From: Cepaea nemoralis
Lineage: Eukaryota > Mollusca > Gastropoda > Stylommatophora > Helicidae
Direction of reading: 5' to 3'
Assembly: GCA_014155875.1 (NCBI GenBank)
Contig: JACEFZ010004157.1
Location: forward strand, 184,501-248,500
DNA: 64,000 nucleotides
Shown here: positions 34,097 to 44,984 of the stretch, piece by piece
How positions within the stretch are numbered: the stretch's first letter is position 1
Layout of the letters: each line of letters starts with the position of its first letter
Translations under genes and position numbers: made by a program
Notes under the pieces: generated by a model
Told to the model about the DNA's origin: nothing
The model's database searches: none
The model's input: the letters and a program-made list of their open reading frames with translations, nothing else

Positions 34097-34665
34097 CCCT
34101 CTGATTCTCCATTGATTGTGAAATTCTTTTATGATAGCACTTGTCCTTGAAATGGATTGTCTGTCTCTAACCCCTCCAGTTCTCACAAGTCCACGCAAGA
34201 ATTCAAACACTGATAAAAACACTGGCTTCTTCACAGATTGGAGACGGCCGCTAGCACACTCGGATGTAAATACTGTAGCAGCTGAAGGGCCGGCCCCACG
34301 CTTAGGTCTCAAGCATTGTCTGACATGAAGAGCTGCCCTAAGTGCTTCAAACCGCCGATGGCGTGGTCGTTCAGGTTCCTAGTTCACAGTACAAACAACT
34401 CTTGGGGTTTTCCACATCATATCATGGTGCTCGGAGTTTATCTCTGAAGAAAAGCTGTCAGAAAATGTATCACGTTTTCCCGGCCTTGTTTACGGCCAGC
34501 GTTGCCTGCTGGGGTTCGGTGCTGGGGTTTCCTAGAATAGTGCAGCCATTGGTTGGTTGATGAGCGCGCTAGCTTTGTTTATTTGTTTTGTTTGCATTTG
34601 TGGTTTTATTTATTGAAACTGTAAACCTTGCATTAGAAGAACATTATAACATTATGGTAGCTCTC
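34096..34665. other. Non-coding stretch
   Basis: Short unassigned frames only. Confidence 0.35.
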
Positions 34666-34669
34666 CATC

Positions 34670-34905
34670 ATTCATTCATCATGTGCCATGCCGATAAGCG
34701 TGGGCGGTCATGTTTCGCCATCTCATGCGAGCACCAGAGTCGTGGATCAGCTCAGTATTCTTGTCTCGACCATACCAAGTGGTCAAGCCTTTCAGGTATT
34801 TACTACTCTGCCTTCCCCTTGTTCTCTACCCCTCGATCTTGCCAGTTGTCACCAAATTCTCCAATTTATGTCTTCTCATAACGAGACCAACACACTTTGA
34901 CTGGC
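34670..34905 (-). mobile_element. LINE 3' end, family Y, truncated
   Basis: The minus strand gives, with changes, LVTTGKIEG, a RGRQ..-type segment, and the C-terminal STRVLA...AHAYRHGT-like end, followed by an ATGATGAATGAATG tail. Three other copies are at 53311-53592 (-), 58226-58895 (+) and 61862-62112 (-). Confidence 0.75.
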
Positions 34906-34974
34906 TCTCCATCACAGCCGCCCCTATATACCCCAAAGCCTACTTCACCCGGCCCTAAGGCCTAGGAGATGGTG

Positions 34975-35157
34975 AGATGTAACGAGTCAAGGGTTCCATG
35001 TTGAATGCCACTGATTTGGAAGCAGAATTGGGTAGTTTTCACCAATTTGAGGCGTCGGCAGTAAGCAATGCAAACTACGGAACTAACTTGTTTAGTAAAT
35101 CACAAGCTGCTAATAATTTGCTGTAGTCGACTGCCACACCCTGTAAAAGACACACGT
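34975..35157 (+). mobile_element. SINE family A copy
   Basis: AGTAAGCAATGCAAACTACG, then GTCGACTGCCACACCCTGTA and AAAGACACACG represent the core and 3' end. A head is suggested by AGTCAAGGGTTCCATG. Confidence 0.6.
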
Positions 35158-35159
35158 CT

Positions 35160-35395
35160 CATTTATTGTAAGACGCGGTGGCTTAGTGGCTAGACACTCG
35201 CTGTTGTCTCGGCGGTCAGGGGTTCAGAGCCTACTGGGTTGCATTCGAATGTTTAACATGGACCGGGGTTCCCAGGGCCACCCAGCCTAAAACGTGTACA
35301 CCAGGAAATGCCTTGTGAAATAAAGGCGATGGGTGTGCCAGCGCCGGTTGGTCTTCATAGATTTGGGTTTAGCACCATATACCCGCCGTCTTCCC
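35160..35395 (+). mobile_element. SINE family B copy
   Basis: Head with GCGGTGGCTTAGTGGCTAGA (A box) and GGGGTTCAGAGCC (B box), then ACACCAGGAAATGCCTTGTG, AAATAAAGGCGATGGGTGTG, GCGCCGGTTGGTCTTCATAG and GGTTTAGCACCATATACCCG. This is the clearest family B copy and lies between two family A copies. Confidence 0.75.
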
Positions 35396-35399
35396 TGGT

Positions 35400-35605
35400 C
35401 TAGAGGTTACACGACTTACTGCGTAATCTCGTAAGTAACGTGACGACGGCGAGAATCGGTAGCAGTTCTAACCGCGTCGGTAACTTACTGATATGTGAGC
35501 CGGTTGCTCAGAAAGCAATGGCAAACTACTGAGCGTAATCTTGACAAGAAATCAACAGTCAGCTGAAAGATGTTCATGTCCTGTAAAGGATATGCAAACA
35601 TTTTT
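35400..35605 (+). mobile_element. SINE family A copy, adjacent to family B
   Basis: GTGAGCCGGTTGCTCAGAAA, GCAATGGCAAACTACTGAGC, AATCTTGACAAGAAATCAAC, TCATGTCCTGTAAAGGATAT. The pre-core head (CTGGTCTAGAGGTTACACGA) is partly tRNA-like. Confidence 0.75.
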
Positions 35606-36055
35606 TTTACCATATACCCAGTGTGACTTCCAGCTGGTAGAAATGACCTTGACGCTGTTTAATTACTTCAGTAGAATGCCACGTGTGTGGACCAGTGTAT
35701 ACGTCACTTCCGTCGGGCAATCTGTGGGCAACCTTAGCTGGACTTGGGTACAATATGGTCACAATATACGCCATTCAAATGACATTCGTTAATTTGGCGT
35801 GTATCTCTATGGCATTTTAATCCGCTTGTAATGTACCATAAGTCCTATTATGAGTGCTACTATGAGTGCCAATATGAGTGCTACTATGTCAACAGTCAGA
35901 GTTTGTCTGTTGTATCGCTGCCACTACTTTTGCTATGGTTATGATGAGGAATATTAGACTTTCACATATTAGGTCACAACAAGAGTTGGCCCACCTTTTT
36001 ATTTTCTCGTGGCTTTATTTCTCATACAGTCTACACACAATTATGAACAGGGAGT
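35606..36055. other. Non-coding stretch
   Basis: Nothing recognisable apart from a short repeat of ATGAGTGCTACT near 35850-35886. Confidence 0.35.
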
Positions 36056-36059
36056 TGTT

Positions 36060-36190
36060 TTGTTTTCTCTCCACAAAACTGGGTGGGCCTCACAACCGTG
36101 CCGCTTGGAGAATAAATCATGTCATTGTTGGGATTTGAACCCAGACCATTGTCTTTGAATGCAAGCTCACAAACCACTAAAATCAGAACA
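36060..36190 (-). mobile_element. tRNA-headed SINE fragment
   Basis: On the minus strand TTTTAGTGGTTTGTGAGCTT and GGGTTCAAATCCCAAC form an A/B-box pair in tRNA spacing. The acceptor stem is not convincing, so a SINE head is preferred over a tRNA gene. Confidence 0.5.
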
Positions 36191-36488
36191 GAGTGAGTGA
36201 ATGTAGCAATCAGTGCAGACAGATGTAGTAATATGTATGTACCAATGTGTCACATTATCTCGCTTTCTCAGTGTAAAATGATTGTTTCCTCCACTGTTAC
36301 TACACGGGCTAGTGTGGGATACGGGTCTGTGTGATGGCCGCCGCGGGCCCACGATATGTGACACAACCAGCTCTAGATTATGCCCTTCTGTTCAAGTATA
36401 GAAACACGGGTAGTTTACAGGTGGGCGTATCTATCAGTGATCTGAAGTGATCCGCAACAGAAAGTCTGCGCTAAAGGTAAATTGTACA

Positions 36489-36490
<2 letters not shown>

Positions 36491-36546
<56 letters not shown>

Positions 36547-36571
36547 TCTCTTTGTCCATATCGCTTCTCTT

Positions 36572-36602
<31 letters not shown>

Positions 36603-36809
36603 TTCTTCTATCTCTTTTCTCTCTCTACTCTCTCTTGTTCTCTTGTCAATATCGCTCCTCTCTCTGTCTCTCTCTCTCTCTCTCTCATCTCTCTCAATTT
36701 TTTCTCTTTGTCCATATCGCTTCTCTTTCTCCTCTCTCTCTGTCGCTCTCTCTCTCTTTCTTCTATCTCTTTTCTCTCTCTACTCTCTCTTGTTCTCTTG
36801 TCCATATCG

Positions 36810-36876
<67 letters not shown>

Positions 36877-36925
36877 TCTCTCATTTTTTTCTCTTTGTCC
36901 ATATCGCTACTCTTTCTCCTCTCTC

Positions 36926-36978
<53 letters not shown>

Positions 36979-37094
36979 TCTTCTATCTCTTTTCTCTCTC
37001 TACTCTCTCTTTTTCTCTAGTCCATATCGCTCCTCTCTCTCTCTCTTCTATCTCTTTTCTCTCTCTACTCTCTCTTGTTCTCTTGTCCATATCG

Positions 37095-37147
<53 letters not shown>
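36491..37147. repeat. Composite (CT)n block with a repeated TTTGTCCATATCGCT spacer
   Basis: Pure CT tracts alternate with spacers such as TTTTCTCTTTGTCCATATCG and TACTCTCTCTTGTTCTCTTG. The spacers recur about six times, so the block grew by segmental duplication as well as slippage. Confidence 0.95.
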
Positions 37148-37151
<4 letters not shown>

Positions 37152-37261
37152 ATGGATACACATACACCAATAAATGTACTGGACTTATTGACACGCCTGG
37201 ACACTTAATGCACATATGATGCTAGCCTACATTATAATACACACGCTGGATGATGATCATG

Positions 37262-37390
37262 ATAGTATCACAACTGCCGCCTTTACCCCCGGAGACATCT
37301 AAAGGTACCCATCTTAGGCTGGGGCGGGGTGAGGGGGACTCTGGGAGCTCACGTCCAGAGTTACAATCCCAGGTAAGGGTGGCTTATCAG
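37262..37390 (-). mobile_element. SINE family B fragment
   Basis: On the minus strand CCTTACCTGGGATTGTAACT, GATGGGTACCTTTAGATGTC and GGGGGTAAAGGCGGCAGTTG are a partial B-box region and body. Confidence 0.5.
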
Positions 37391-37393
37391 TTA

Positions 37394-38341
37394 TCAGTTA
37401 TCAGTTGGGGTATCTTCGTTGCACTCCGGACATGTCCATAGGTGCTCAGATCCTCCCCCCAGCATATGCATCAGCGTCCGGTGGCTAATAGTGCCAGTTC
37501 TGTGTTGGTTGACGAGGCGCTTTGTTTTCCCGATGTACTTCTCGCGTCTGGCTGTGCCGATTCTTACTCCCAGGTCTTTCATCCTGGAAAGCGATGTGGA
37601 ATCACTGGCGTCAAAATCCTCTGTTCTCGCCATATCTTTAAGGGCGTTAATGACATCGGCACGATCCATGGGCTGGCCATCTACAGGGGGTGCAGAGCCA
37701 GCCAATTTATCAGCTCGTTCATTTCCCTCGACTCCCGCATGTCCCGGGACGAAGATGAAGGTGACTTTGCGGACAACAGACTTCCGCAGCGACTCAGTCC
37801 ACTGTCTACGTACAGATCCAGCTTCGACCTTCTGAATCATGCTCATTGAATCACTTAGTACACACACGTTGGTATAATGCTGTGATTCCAGCCATATGAA
37901 AGCCTGTGTAACTGCCATCACCTCCATCGTCATGCTGCTCGTGGTCATAGAGTGGGCACCACTGGATTCTTGAACGGTTCGGCCCGCTGAACGGGCTGTA
38001 AATGCCCACGCACTTCTCTGCTGCTTTACAACAGATCCATCTGTATAGATGAGCACTTCGGGGCTATCTGAGTGATCATAGATGAGCGCGTTAACCTCTG
38101 CATTGACAGCGGCAGGGTTCTGCTCTCTGCACCGTCTGTCGAGTGTGATAATGCAGGAGAAGGTACACTTAAAAGCTGGAGGCACCGGCACCCATTCCTT
38201 GCCGGGGTTGATACTGGTAAGACTGCAGACCTGTCCGACGACATCTTCCGCCCGACCCATCCATGATTTGCCCCTCTTTAGCCTGTCACCCTTTTCTCTG
38301 AATACAGCGTCATGCAGAGGGTGCTGCTCATTTGTACACAC
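37394..38341 (-). mobile_element. LINE C-terminal RNase H domain, 315-codon open frame
   Basis: The frame contains all expected RNase H1-type acidic motifs in order: VLIYTDGSV (Asp), MEVMAVTQAF (Glu), VLSDSMSMI (Asp) and the late VPGHAGVEGNERADKLA (His and Asp). Downstream are HRTGTISHRTL and CPECNED, resembling the terminal Cys-rich end of non-LTR retrotransposons of the I/Jockey-like superfamily that carry RNase H. In the element this domain removes RNA from the hybrid during reverse transcription. No reverse transcriptase is seen at the upstream side (38342-38420 loses similarity), so this is a 5'-truncated copy. The uninterrupted frame suggests recent insertion. A deleted relative lies at 30965-31440. 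Confidence 0.9.
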
Positions 38342-38505
38342 CTGGCATGCTTGGAATACTCGGCTAGGTCCATATTTGCACAGACCACACGGCTGTATCG
38401 CGCTGGTTGCCTTTACTTCCTAACAAATTTTCTAATAACCATTTTAGGGTGAGTCCACCCGGAGCCTATACCATTTTTAAAAAAATGTGATATCTCCCAG
38501 ATGTG

Positions 38506-38580
38506 GGTCGAACTCAAGTCCTCCGTTGCGACAGGCTGACGTCAACAATGCGCGGCCGCGCTCAGCCACACAATTATAAT
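38506..38580 (-). mobile_element. tRNA-like SINE head
   Basis: The minus strand has TGTGGCTGAGCGCGGCCGCG (A-box-like) and TTGAGTTCGACCCACA (B box) about 35 nt apart. It is not a plausible functional tRNA because the anticodon arm is irregular. Confidence 0.45.
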
Positions 38581-38634
38581 GGCTGCTGTTGATGATGATT
38601 AAACAATACGCACTAGGTTAATATGACAGGCAAC

Positions 38635-38690
38635 CTCTGAAGTCGGGTTCGCCTTTTGGCGAGGGACACTGGTATAGGAAAAGCTAGGGA
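38635..38690 (+). mobile_element. SINE family C 3' fragment
   Basis: CAACCTCTGAAGTCGGGTTC, GCCTTTTGGCGAGGGACACT and AGGAAAAGCTAGGG match the tail of the copy at 38905-39165. Confidence 0.55.
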
Positions 38691-38904
38691 CAAATAGGGA
38701 TGGCAAAAGATAGTATCACGCGTATGGACCATGCTTGAGTTCTAAGAGAGCAAACGTAAAAATTAAAAAAAAAAATTTAAAAAATAACTGACAATATTGC
38801 AAATATCCTGGTAATACTGCTGTCATAACAGTCAAATGTCTTTGATTTAAAACAAATTTACAAACCAAGGACCAATCACAACAATCACACAGAATACGGA
38901 GGTC

Positions 38905-39165
38905 AGCATGGCAGAATGGATAAGAAGGTTCATTCTTACACATCCGGTGTGTTGATGTCGTGGTAGCGGGTTCAACCCCTACACTGGTTAGTTGGACTAA
39001 ATGCTGACTTCTCGTTTTTGACTTCGGGGCGCAATTGCAAGTCCCTCTGAAGTCGGAGTGGGTTCGCCTAATGGCGTGGGACACTAGTAATAGGGAAAGC
39101 TAATCTACACGGGAAAATCCGTCCAGTGCACTAGAAGTAGTAGCGAATGTGCGGGCTAGGCTTGG
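38905..39165 (+). mobile_element. SINE family C copy, near full length
   Basis: Head GGTCAGCATGGCAGAATGGA, then the B box CGGGTTCAACCCCTAC. The body has GACTTCTCGTTTTTGACTTC, TCTGAAGTCGGAGTGGGTTC, GCCTAATGGCGTGGGACACT and AGGGAAAGCTAATCTACACG. It aligns with 21315-21520 (-). Confidence 0.75.
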
Positions 39166-39439
39166 GTTGAAAGCTTCCGAGCACAGAATACCATCACAAG
39201 CAAACATGGCATCAGATGACATCAGACAACATTGACATCTGGGCCTCCATAGTGTGGATCATTGTGCGTCCATAGACGTGTCCAATATGCTTCCAGCAGA
39301 TGTACCACAGAGTTGGACAGAGAGAGACACATCTAGGCAGATCCCGCTTCTGGCCTACTCTGTGAGGATGCATCATCTCGAAGCTGGTGAAAACAGACTG
39401 TCAAGACGGAAGAGAAGCCAAAATAAGGGTGTGTTCAAA

Positions 39440-39485
39440 TTTTGTGTGTGTGTGTGTGTGCGTGCGTGCGTGCGTGTGCGGGCGC
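39440..39485. repeat. (GT)n / (GC-GT)n microsatellite
   Basis: GT repeats pass into GCGT repeats. Confidence 0.95.
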
Positions 39486-39599
39486 GAAGTGGTTGGATGT
39501 GTGGTAGAGACAACATTAACTCTTTCAATCGCAGATGGGTTCTCACCAGATGTCCAGAGGGATAAATAACCGCAATGAAAAATCACGGATGTATTCCTT

Positions 39600-40430
39600 T
39601 CCATGAGCCTAAAATATAGTACAAATGGTCATGAGGAAACCAGATTTCTTAAGCATTCGTGAACCAAATATAAAAAAGTAAGAACAGATTATGTCATGGA
39701 TGGCTCTGCTTGACACTAAAAGTTAAACAAACTCAAGGGAAACAAGGCGACACAGAAAGATAGCATTCGCCATTTAAGAACCAGGAGTGATTGAGGTAAC
39801 TGGAGATATGCAATTTGTTAAATGAAGATAGAATGAGCTTACAGTAGATTTGGCAAACTAGGATCATTTGGACAGAATAGCCATCCCAATTTTCTTTATT
39901 TATTTACATGTAAACCTGGGAAACTGATAAATGACCCGCAACACTGTTGAAAATATTTTAATGAAATCCCTGCCCATTTGTTGGCTACTCTTCTATTTTC
40001 ATTTTGCTTGAAAGGAAATCACAAAATTAGAGCAATTTGCATAAGGTATTAACTGACTGCACATTCATTTTCCGGCAGGGATCTCAGAGGGCACATTTGT
40101 GACTGGATAACTATGACACGTGGAATTCCACTGTGCAAGGTAAACACATTAGGCGCGTTGCTGGCTCTACGGCTAAACACACGGGGCTTAATCTCCGACA
40201 ACACAAGTCATCTGGCCCTGTTTGCAGACAGTTGCCACTAGCATTATAGACACATAAGGTACAGTCAACGGGCATTAAGTCTTTGTTTTTATTTAAATGT
40301 TCATTGCTAGTTGTTGTACCTCTCCATGCAAGGTTTCAGAAATCATATGAGTAGCGGTGTACTTATGAACAATGTAAAAAAGTCACTTTTAATGCCATTA
40401 ATAAGAAGAACGAGCGGCAAATTACATCAT
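39600..40430. other. Repeat-poor, AT-rich block
   Basis: No repeat, mobile element or protein similarity is apparent. It includes a perfect POU octamer ATTTGCAT at about 40035-40042. It is one of few such blocks upstream of the GATA-like gene. Confidence 0.35.
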
Positions 40431-41205
40431 TAAAGTATTCCTATTTGCAGACATTCAAACAATAATTGCACAACTCAGAACCAGAACTGCAAATCAACAG
40501 AAATAGTCTAAGCGAAGTATGTAAGGAACATATAATAAAAATTAGCATAAGTGAAAACAGAGGTAAAGACACTAATCAAAGAAGACACCCCAAAAATAAA
40601 ATTTGATTTAAAAGAACACCCCACTGAAACAAGTAAAGAGCTTCAAGCACTTAGGCAGTATAATATAATCAAAAGGCAATTCAAAAGACGAGATTGAGAA
40701 TAGAAGGCAATAAGGAAAATCAACTCATTGGACAAATGTTCACTAAAAGAGCATTCGACACCACAATCTTCCTACCAACTCTATGCTACCAGTGCCAACA
40801 CTTTGACAATGAGCGAAAAAGAGACAAGAAAAATTGACAACTAACGGACATGAGATTCCTGAGAAGAATATCATAAAAGAGAGAAAATCAGAAATTATAA
40901 CATCAGGACTAAAGTGGAGGTTATGGCAGCGCTAGATTTCATTAGAAAATAGTAAAGGAAATGGCTCGGCCACATAAGTAGGCTACTAACTGGCAGTGTA
41001 CCACAACAAGCAATGATGTACAGACCAAATGGAACCAGAAGAAAAGGTCGACCGTGTAAACGATGGATAGAGGGAATAACAGAGTCCTCAATGTAAACGA
41101 TGGATAGAGGGAATAAGAGAGTCCATGGGCATTTCGATAGATGAGACCCATAAGCGGGCACTCTCCCGCCAAGGTACAAGAGGAACATGATGAGATGAGA
41201 ATGCC
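40430..41205 (+). mobile_element. LINE family Z, reverse transcriptase C-terminus to 3' end, decayed
   Basis: Plus-strand pieces are LFADIQTIIAQL (decayed Y/FADD-type box), LKQVKSFKHLGSII, then a WLGHISRLL-like segment, NGTRRKGRPCKRWIEGI, and the end RALSRQGTRGT-stop with a GATGAGATGA tail. A segment of about 34 bp (GTAAACGATGGATAGAGGGA ...) is duplicated at 41055-41127. Multiple stops. Confidence 0.7.
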
Positions 41206-41289
41206 ATTATGGAATATTAGGCAGCTCACAGTTTCTTGACCAAAAGGTATTGAATGCCTGGAGTGGTCAGTATAAGACTAGGCTCATCA

Positions 41290-41490
41290 CCCCCACCCCT
41301 TAATATTGTGGTAGTGTGACCCCAAAACCGACCCCCGAGGGCCAGCTAACTGTGATGTGTGTAGAACGTCACATATGACGTGAATGCATGGAGGGATAGG
41401 TGACCAGTCTTTCTCTCTCTTAGCGTACGGCGAGCACTGGCGTTGAACTCTCGTCCGACCACTCTCATAACATGACCAGTGCATCCTCCT
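41290..41490 (-). mobile_element. tRNA-headed SINE (single copy seen)
   Basis: The minus strand shows GTGCGTTAATGGCATCGTTA with GAGAGTTCAACGCCAGTGC as the B box. The body downstream is not shared with other families here. Confidence 0.45.
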
Positions 41491-41586
41491 AACGATGCCA
41501 TTAACGCACTCGCTGGACGAGAAAATTGCAGCTCTTACTCAGCTGTTTTATTGGCCTCGTAGTCTGTAATGTTTAATGCTCTAAAC

Positions 41587-42023
41587 CAGTGGTTCTCAAC
41601 ATTTTTTTCACCATATTTTTAGGACGTCATTCCCCCCCCCCTCACCATATTTTTAGGACGTCATCCCCCCCCCCCACCATACTTTTAGAACGTCATTCCC
41701 CCCTTTCATATTTCCTCCCTAAAAATCTGTCCCTGCCCCTACACAGTATACGTAATAATTGGAGCTAAATTTAATAGCACATACTAAAACAAGTCTAGAC
41801 CTCTACATAAAATGTGATTTGCGGATCTACTTACGTTATAAAATGAATTTCAGTAGGGTGTACTTACATTTCCGTAAAGTATGAAGGGAAAAACAAGACC
41901 AAGTAATCGGTTCTTGTATTAACGGGATCTTGAAATAATCTTCATCCCCCTCCCCCCTTGGAAACCCCAAAATGTGCCCCCGGGGGGGGGGGGGGGGAAT
42001 TCCCCACCGGTTGAGAACCACTG
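41587..42023. mobile_element. hAT-type MITE, copy 3, with 8-bp target-site duplication
   Basis: CAGTGGTTCTCAAC opens and GGTTGAGAACCACTG closes the element. CTCTAAAC occurs at 41579-41586 and 42024-42031. A segment of about 30 bp (ACCATATTTTTAGGACGTCAT with C runs) is locally repeated near the left end and a poly(G) run sits near the right end. The interior is shared with copies 1 and 2. Confidence 0.96.
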
Positions 42024-42054
42024 CTCTAAACTATCAGCTGACTTCCCTGAGTGT

Positions 42055-42135
42055 CCAGATCAGTCTTGTATATCTGCCGCTGTGCAGTTTCGAATCCACC
42101 ACCACGGAGCCGGCGGGCAAATGTTAAACGTCTAG
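42055..42135 (-). mobile_element. tRNA-like SINE head fragment
   Basis: On the minus strand GTGGTGGATTCGAAACTGCA is a good B box, preceded by TAGACGTTTAACATTTGCCC. A (CA)n/(TA)n microsatellite follows at about 42158-42198. Confidence 0.4.
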
Positions 42136-42496
42136 GTACTACACTAGCGCACGCGACACACACACACACATACACACACACAATATATATATATATTGGA
42201 GCTGTCGTCTGGCATGAACATGTTCCCCATTGATGCCGTTCGTTCATCTGAAGCCCTCGATGTGAAATGAAAATAAAATAAATGGCTTTGAACCTGGGTT
42301 CACGGGAGAGCACCCACACATACCCTGCCACTGCAGAAGTCAGCGGTGGTTGCTGGGCACCGCGGCTATGTCCGGACAGCAGACAAGTACAGATAAGACT
42401 TCCGTTCAGCGCAGGATACTTTATGTATCAGTCGACAGGCAACACAAAAGCCAGCCTTTGCTATATGTGGTGTATCGCCAGAAAGTAAACTAAAAA

Positions 42497-42600
42497 GTTA
42501 GTTACATATTCTTTATGGACGTAGCAGTCATCCCCATCATTTTCCTTTCTTTTGCTGTTCATGATTCTTGGGCAAGTTTTACGTTCAGGAAGTACGCCGA
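42497..42600 (-). mobile_element. SINE family A fragment
   Basis: TAGTTACATATTCTTTATGG, ACGTAGCAGTCATCCCCATC and CTTGGGCAAGTTTTACGTTC are the reversed 3' half of family A. Confidence 0.6.
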
Positions 42601-42971
42601 CTGTGAGCCTCTGTGGCATAAGAGTTTTTAGTGAAGCTGGTGTAAGACCGAGTCTTAACTCTCAAGTCTGAAGCACTGGCATCCAGGTCATCTGATCCCT
42701 GAAAGGAGCTTGTATTAGTCGGAGTGAGTTTCGCGTAGAGACTTTTCTCCCTACCAGGTACAGACGGGACAGCTCTATTTGCTGCAGAGTTGTCCGTCCC
42801 CTCTCCCAGCTCAGAAACTATCCAAGTGTGCAAGACTGGTACTGAAACATCACATCTGCAGAGAGGTTTATCTATGTGACCAGGTCAGGATTCAGCACAA
42901 CACATACGGACTCTCTGGGACTGGTCTTCATGGCTACCCTTTCTACACAGCTTGTAGTGCACAGTTTGTAG

Positions 42972-43782
42972 TAGTAAAACCTCGGTTTTCGTTGCCGTCG
43001 GTTATCGTCGGTGTCAGTTTTCGTTGATAGTTTCCGCGAAAAATGGGTCTCTGTTTTCGTCGGTTGTCTCGGATTTCGTCGGCGTGCCCACAAAACCTCG
43101 CTGCTAATTTTGCGAAAACAAGGGCACTCTTCACAAGCGCGTTCTTCTGCTCAGTTTGGCGTTGCTTTTCGTCGTGTGAGCATCACTTGCTAATAATAAA
43201 AGGGATTAAGATTGATCAAATCGGCGGCATGCACGGGAAGTCGCCATCCACGATAAATTCAATTGCGGCGAAAAAAAGAAGCAATAAAGGAGGGTAATGT
43301 AACGAAAGACATGAATGTGCTAACGAAACAGAGATCGCAAACAACTGAAGATGTCGAACAGTAATTATTAATTTGGATACATCAAAACCAGTTAGACGGC
43401 GATACTATTTCGGAGGCAATCATATGTGAAAAGGCCAGACTGGTGTATGCCGATTACATTAAGAAAATGCCTGGGACCAGTGCTAGTGTACTTAATGATT
43501 TTAAGGTCAGCAGAAGACGGTTTGAAAATTTCAAGAGTTGCACTAGCATCCACAGCATTACTAGGCACGGCGAAGGTGCGAGTTCGGACAATTCTGTAAC
43601 TGAAAAAATGGTAATAAACAGTATATTTATTCTCTAAATCAGGTGTTTTAGATATGTATTTTGACATTTCAAGACCGAATTAATTGCATTTACATTGATT
43701 CATATGGAAATATTTGCCAAGGTTTTCTTCGGTTTCGGATTTCGTCGATTGCTTTCGGGCGGATTATCGAGGTGTTACTGTA
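42972..43782 (+). mobile_element. Tigger/pogo-type DNA transposon remnant with DNA-binding domain only
   Basis: Left end AGTAAAACCTCGGTTTTCG and right end CGGATTATCGAGGTGTTACTG are Tigger-like terminal inverted repeats, and TA follows at 43781-43782. Inside, IKIDQIGGMHGKSPSTINSI resembles the N-terminal psq-type helix-turn-helix. Further on, ISEAIICEKARLVYADYI and SRRRFENFKSCTSIHS with RHGEGASSD resemble the CENP-B-type DNA-binding domain of pogo/Tigger transposases. The DDE catalytic domain is absent because only about 130 bp separates the domain end from the right terminus. Stops lie between the two helix domains. Confidence 0.85.
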
Positions 43783-43954
43783 TTTCGTTTTCAATAGAGT
43801 CCAACCCAGAGGGGACATTGCCATGGTGAGCAGGCTGCTTATCTACCAAGACAGCTGGCCGGCTGCAATCCCATGTGGAAAACTGCTTTGGGCTAGAGTG
43901 GCTGTCACGTTGAGCAAAGCACGTCACATTGATCATTTAAACACACCCACTCTT

Positions 43955-44833
43955 TGGGACTATGCTCACCTTTCATACACACCCACTCCATAGGACTATG
44001 TTCACCTTTCATTTACACCCACTCTATGGGACTATGTTCACCTTTCATACACACCCACTCTATGTGACTATGTTCACCTCTCATTTACACCCACTCTATG
44101 GGACTATGTTCACCTTTCATACACACCCACTCTATGGGACTATGTTCACCTTTCATACACACCCACTCTATGGGACTATGTTCACCTTTCATACACACCC
44201 ACTCTATGGGACTATGTTCACCTTTCATTCACACCAACTCTGTGGAACTATGTTCACCATTCATACACATCCACTCTATACACACCCACTCTATGGGACT
44301 ATGTTCACCTTTCATACACACCCACTCTATGGAACTACGTTCACCTTTCATACACACCCACTCTGTGGAACTATGTTCACCATTCATACACACCCACTCT
44401 ATGGGACTACGTTCACCTTTCATACACACCCACTCTATGGGACTATGTTCACTTTCATTCACATTCACTCTATGGGACTATGTTCACCTTTCATTCACAT
44501 TCACTCTATGGGACTATGTTCACCGTTCATACACACCCACTCTATGGTACTATGTTTACCTTTCATACAATCCACTCTATGGGACTATGTTTGCTTGTCA
44601 TACACACCCACTCTATGGGACTATGTTTACCTTTCATACAACCCACTCTATGGGACTATGTTTGCTTGTCATACACACCCACTCTATGGGACTATGTTTA
44701 CCTTTCATACACACCCCCTCTATGGGAGTATGTTCACCTTTCATACACACCCACTCTTTGGGACTATGTTTACCTTTCATACACACCCCCTCTATGGGAG
44801 TATGTTCACCTTTCATACACACCCACTCTCTGG
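43955..44833. repeat. Minisatellite, 36-bp unit, about 24 copies
   Basis: Unit CTATGGGACTATGTTCACCT followed by TTCATACACACCCACT. It shares sub-variants (GTTTACC, GTTTGCTTG, CCCCCTC) that alternate in a regular order near 44570-44830. All three plus frames remain open for long stretches because 36 is divisible by 3 and the unit lacks stops; these are not taken as proteins. Confidence 0.97.
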
Positions 44834-44984
44834 GTCGCCCCATGTCGAAAAAGACGACTAAGAAGTTTTGCAGCGAGACTGGCTACGTCATCAAGTAGAA
44901 TACTGTAGCCGTAAAGCCCAACCAATCACGAACAAGTTTACATACAAAAGGCTTGCCAAGAGTTGGCTGGGGGGACTTCCCTCC

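Noticed and set aside
43962..44908. Frames of 140-300 codons over the 36-bp array as secreted His-rich proteins
   Set aside because: All three frames are open because of unit length; no start context or signal peptide is consistent.
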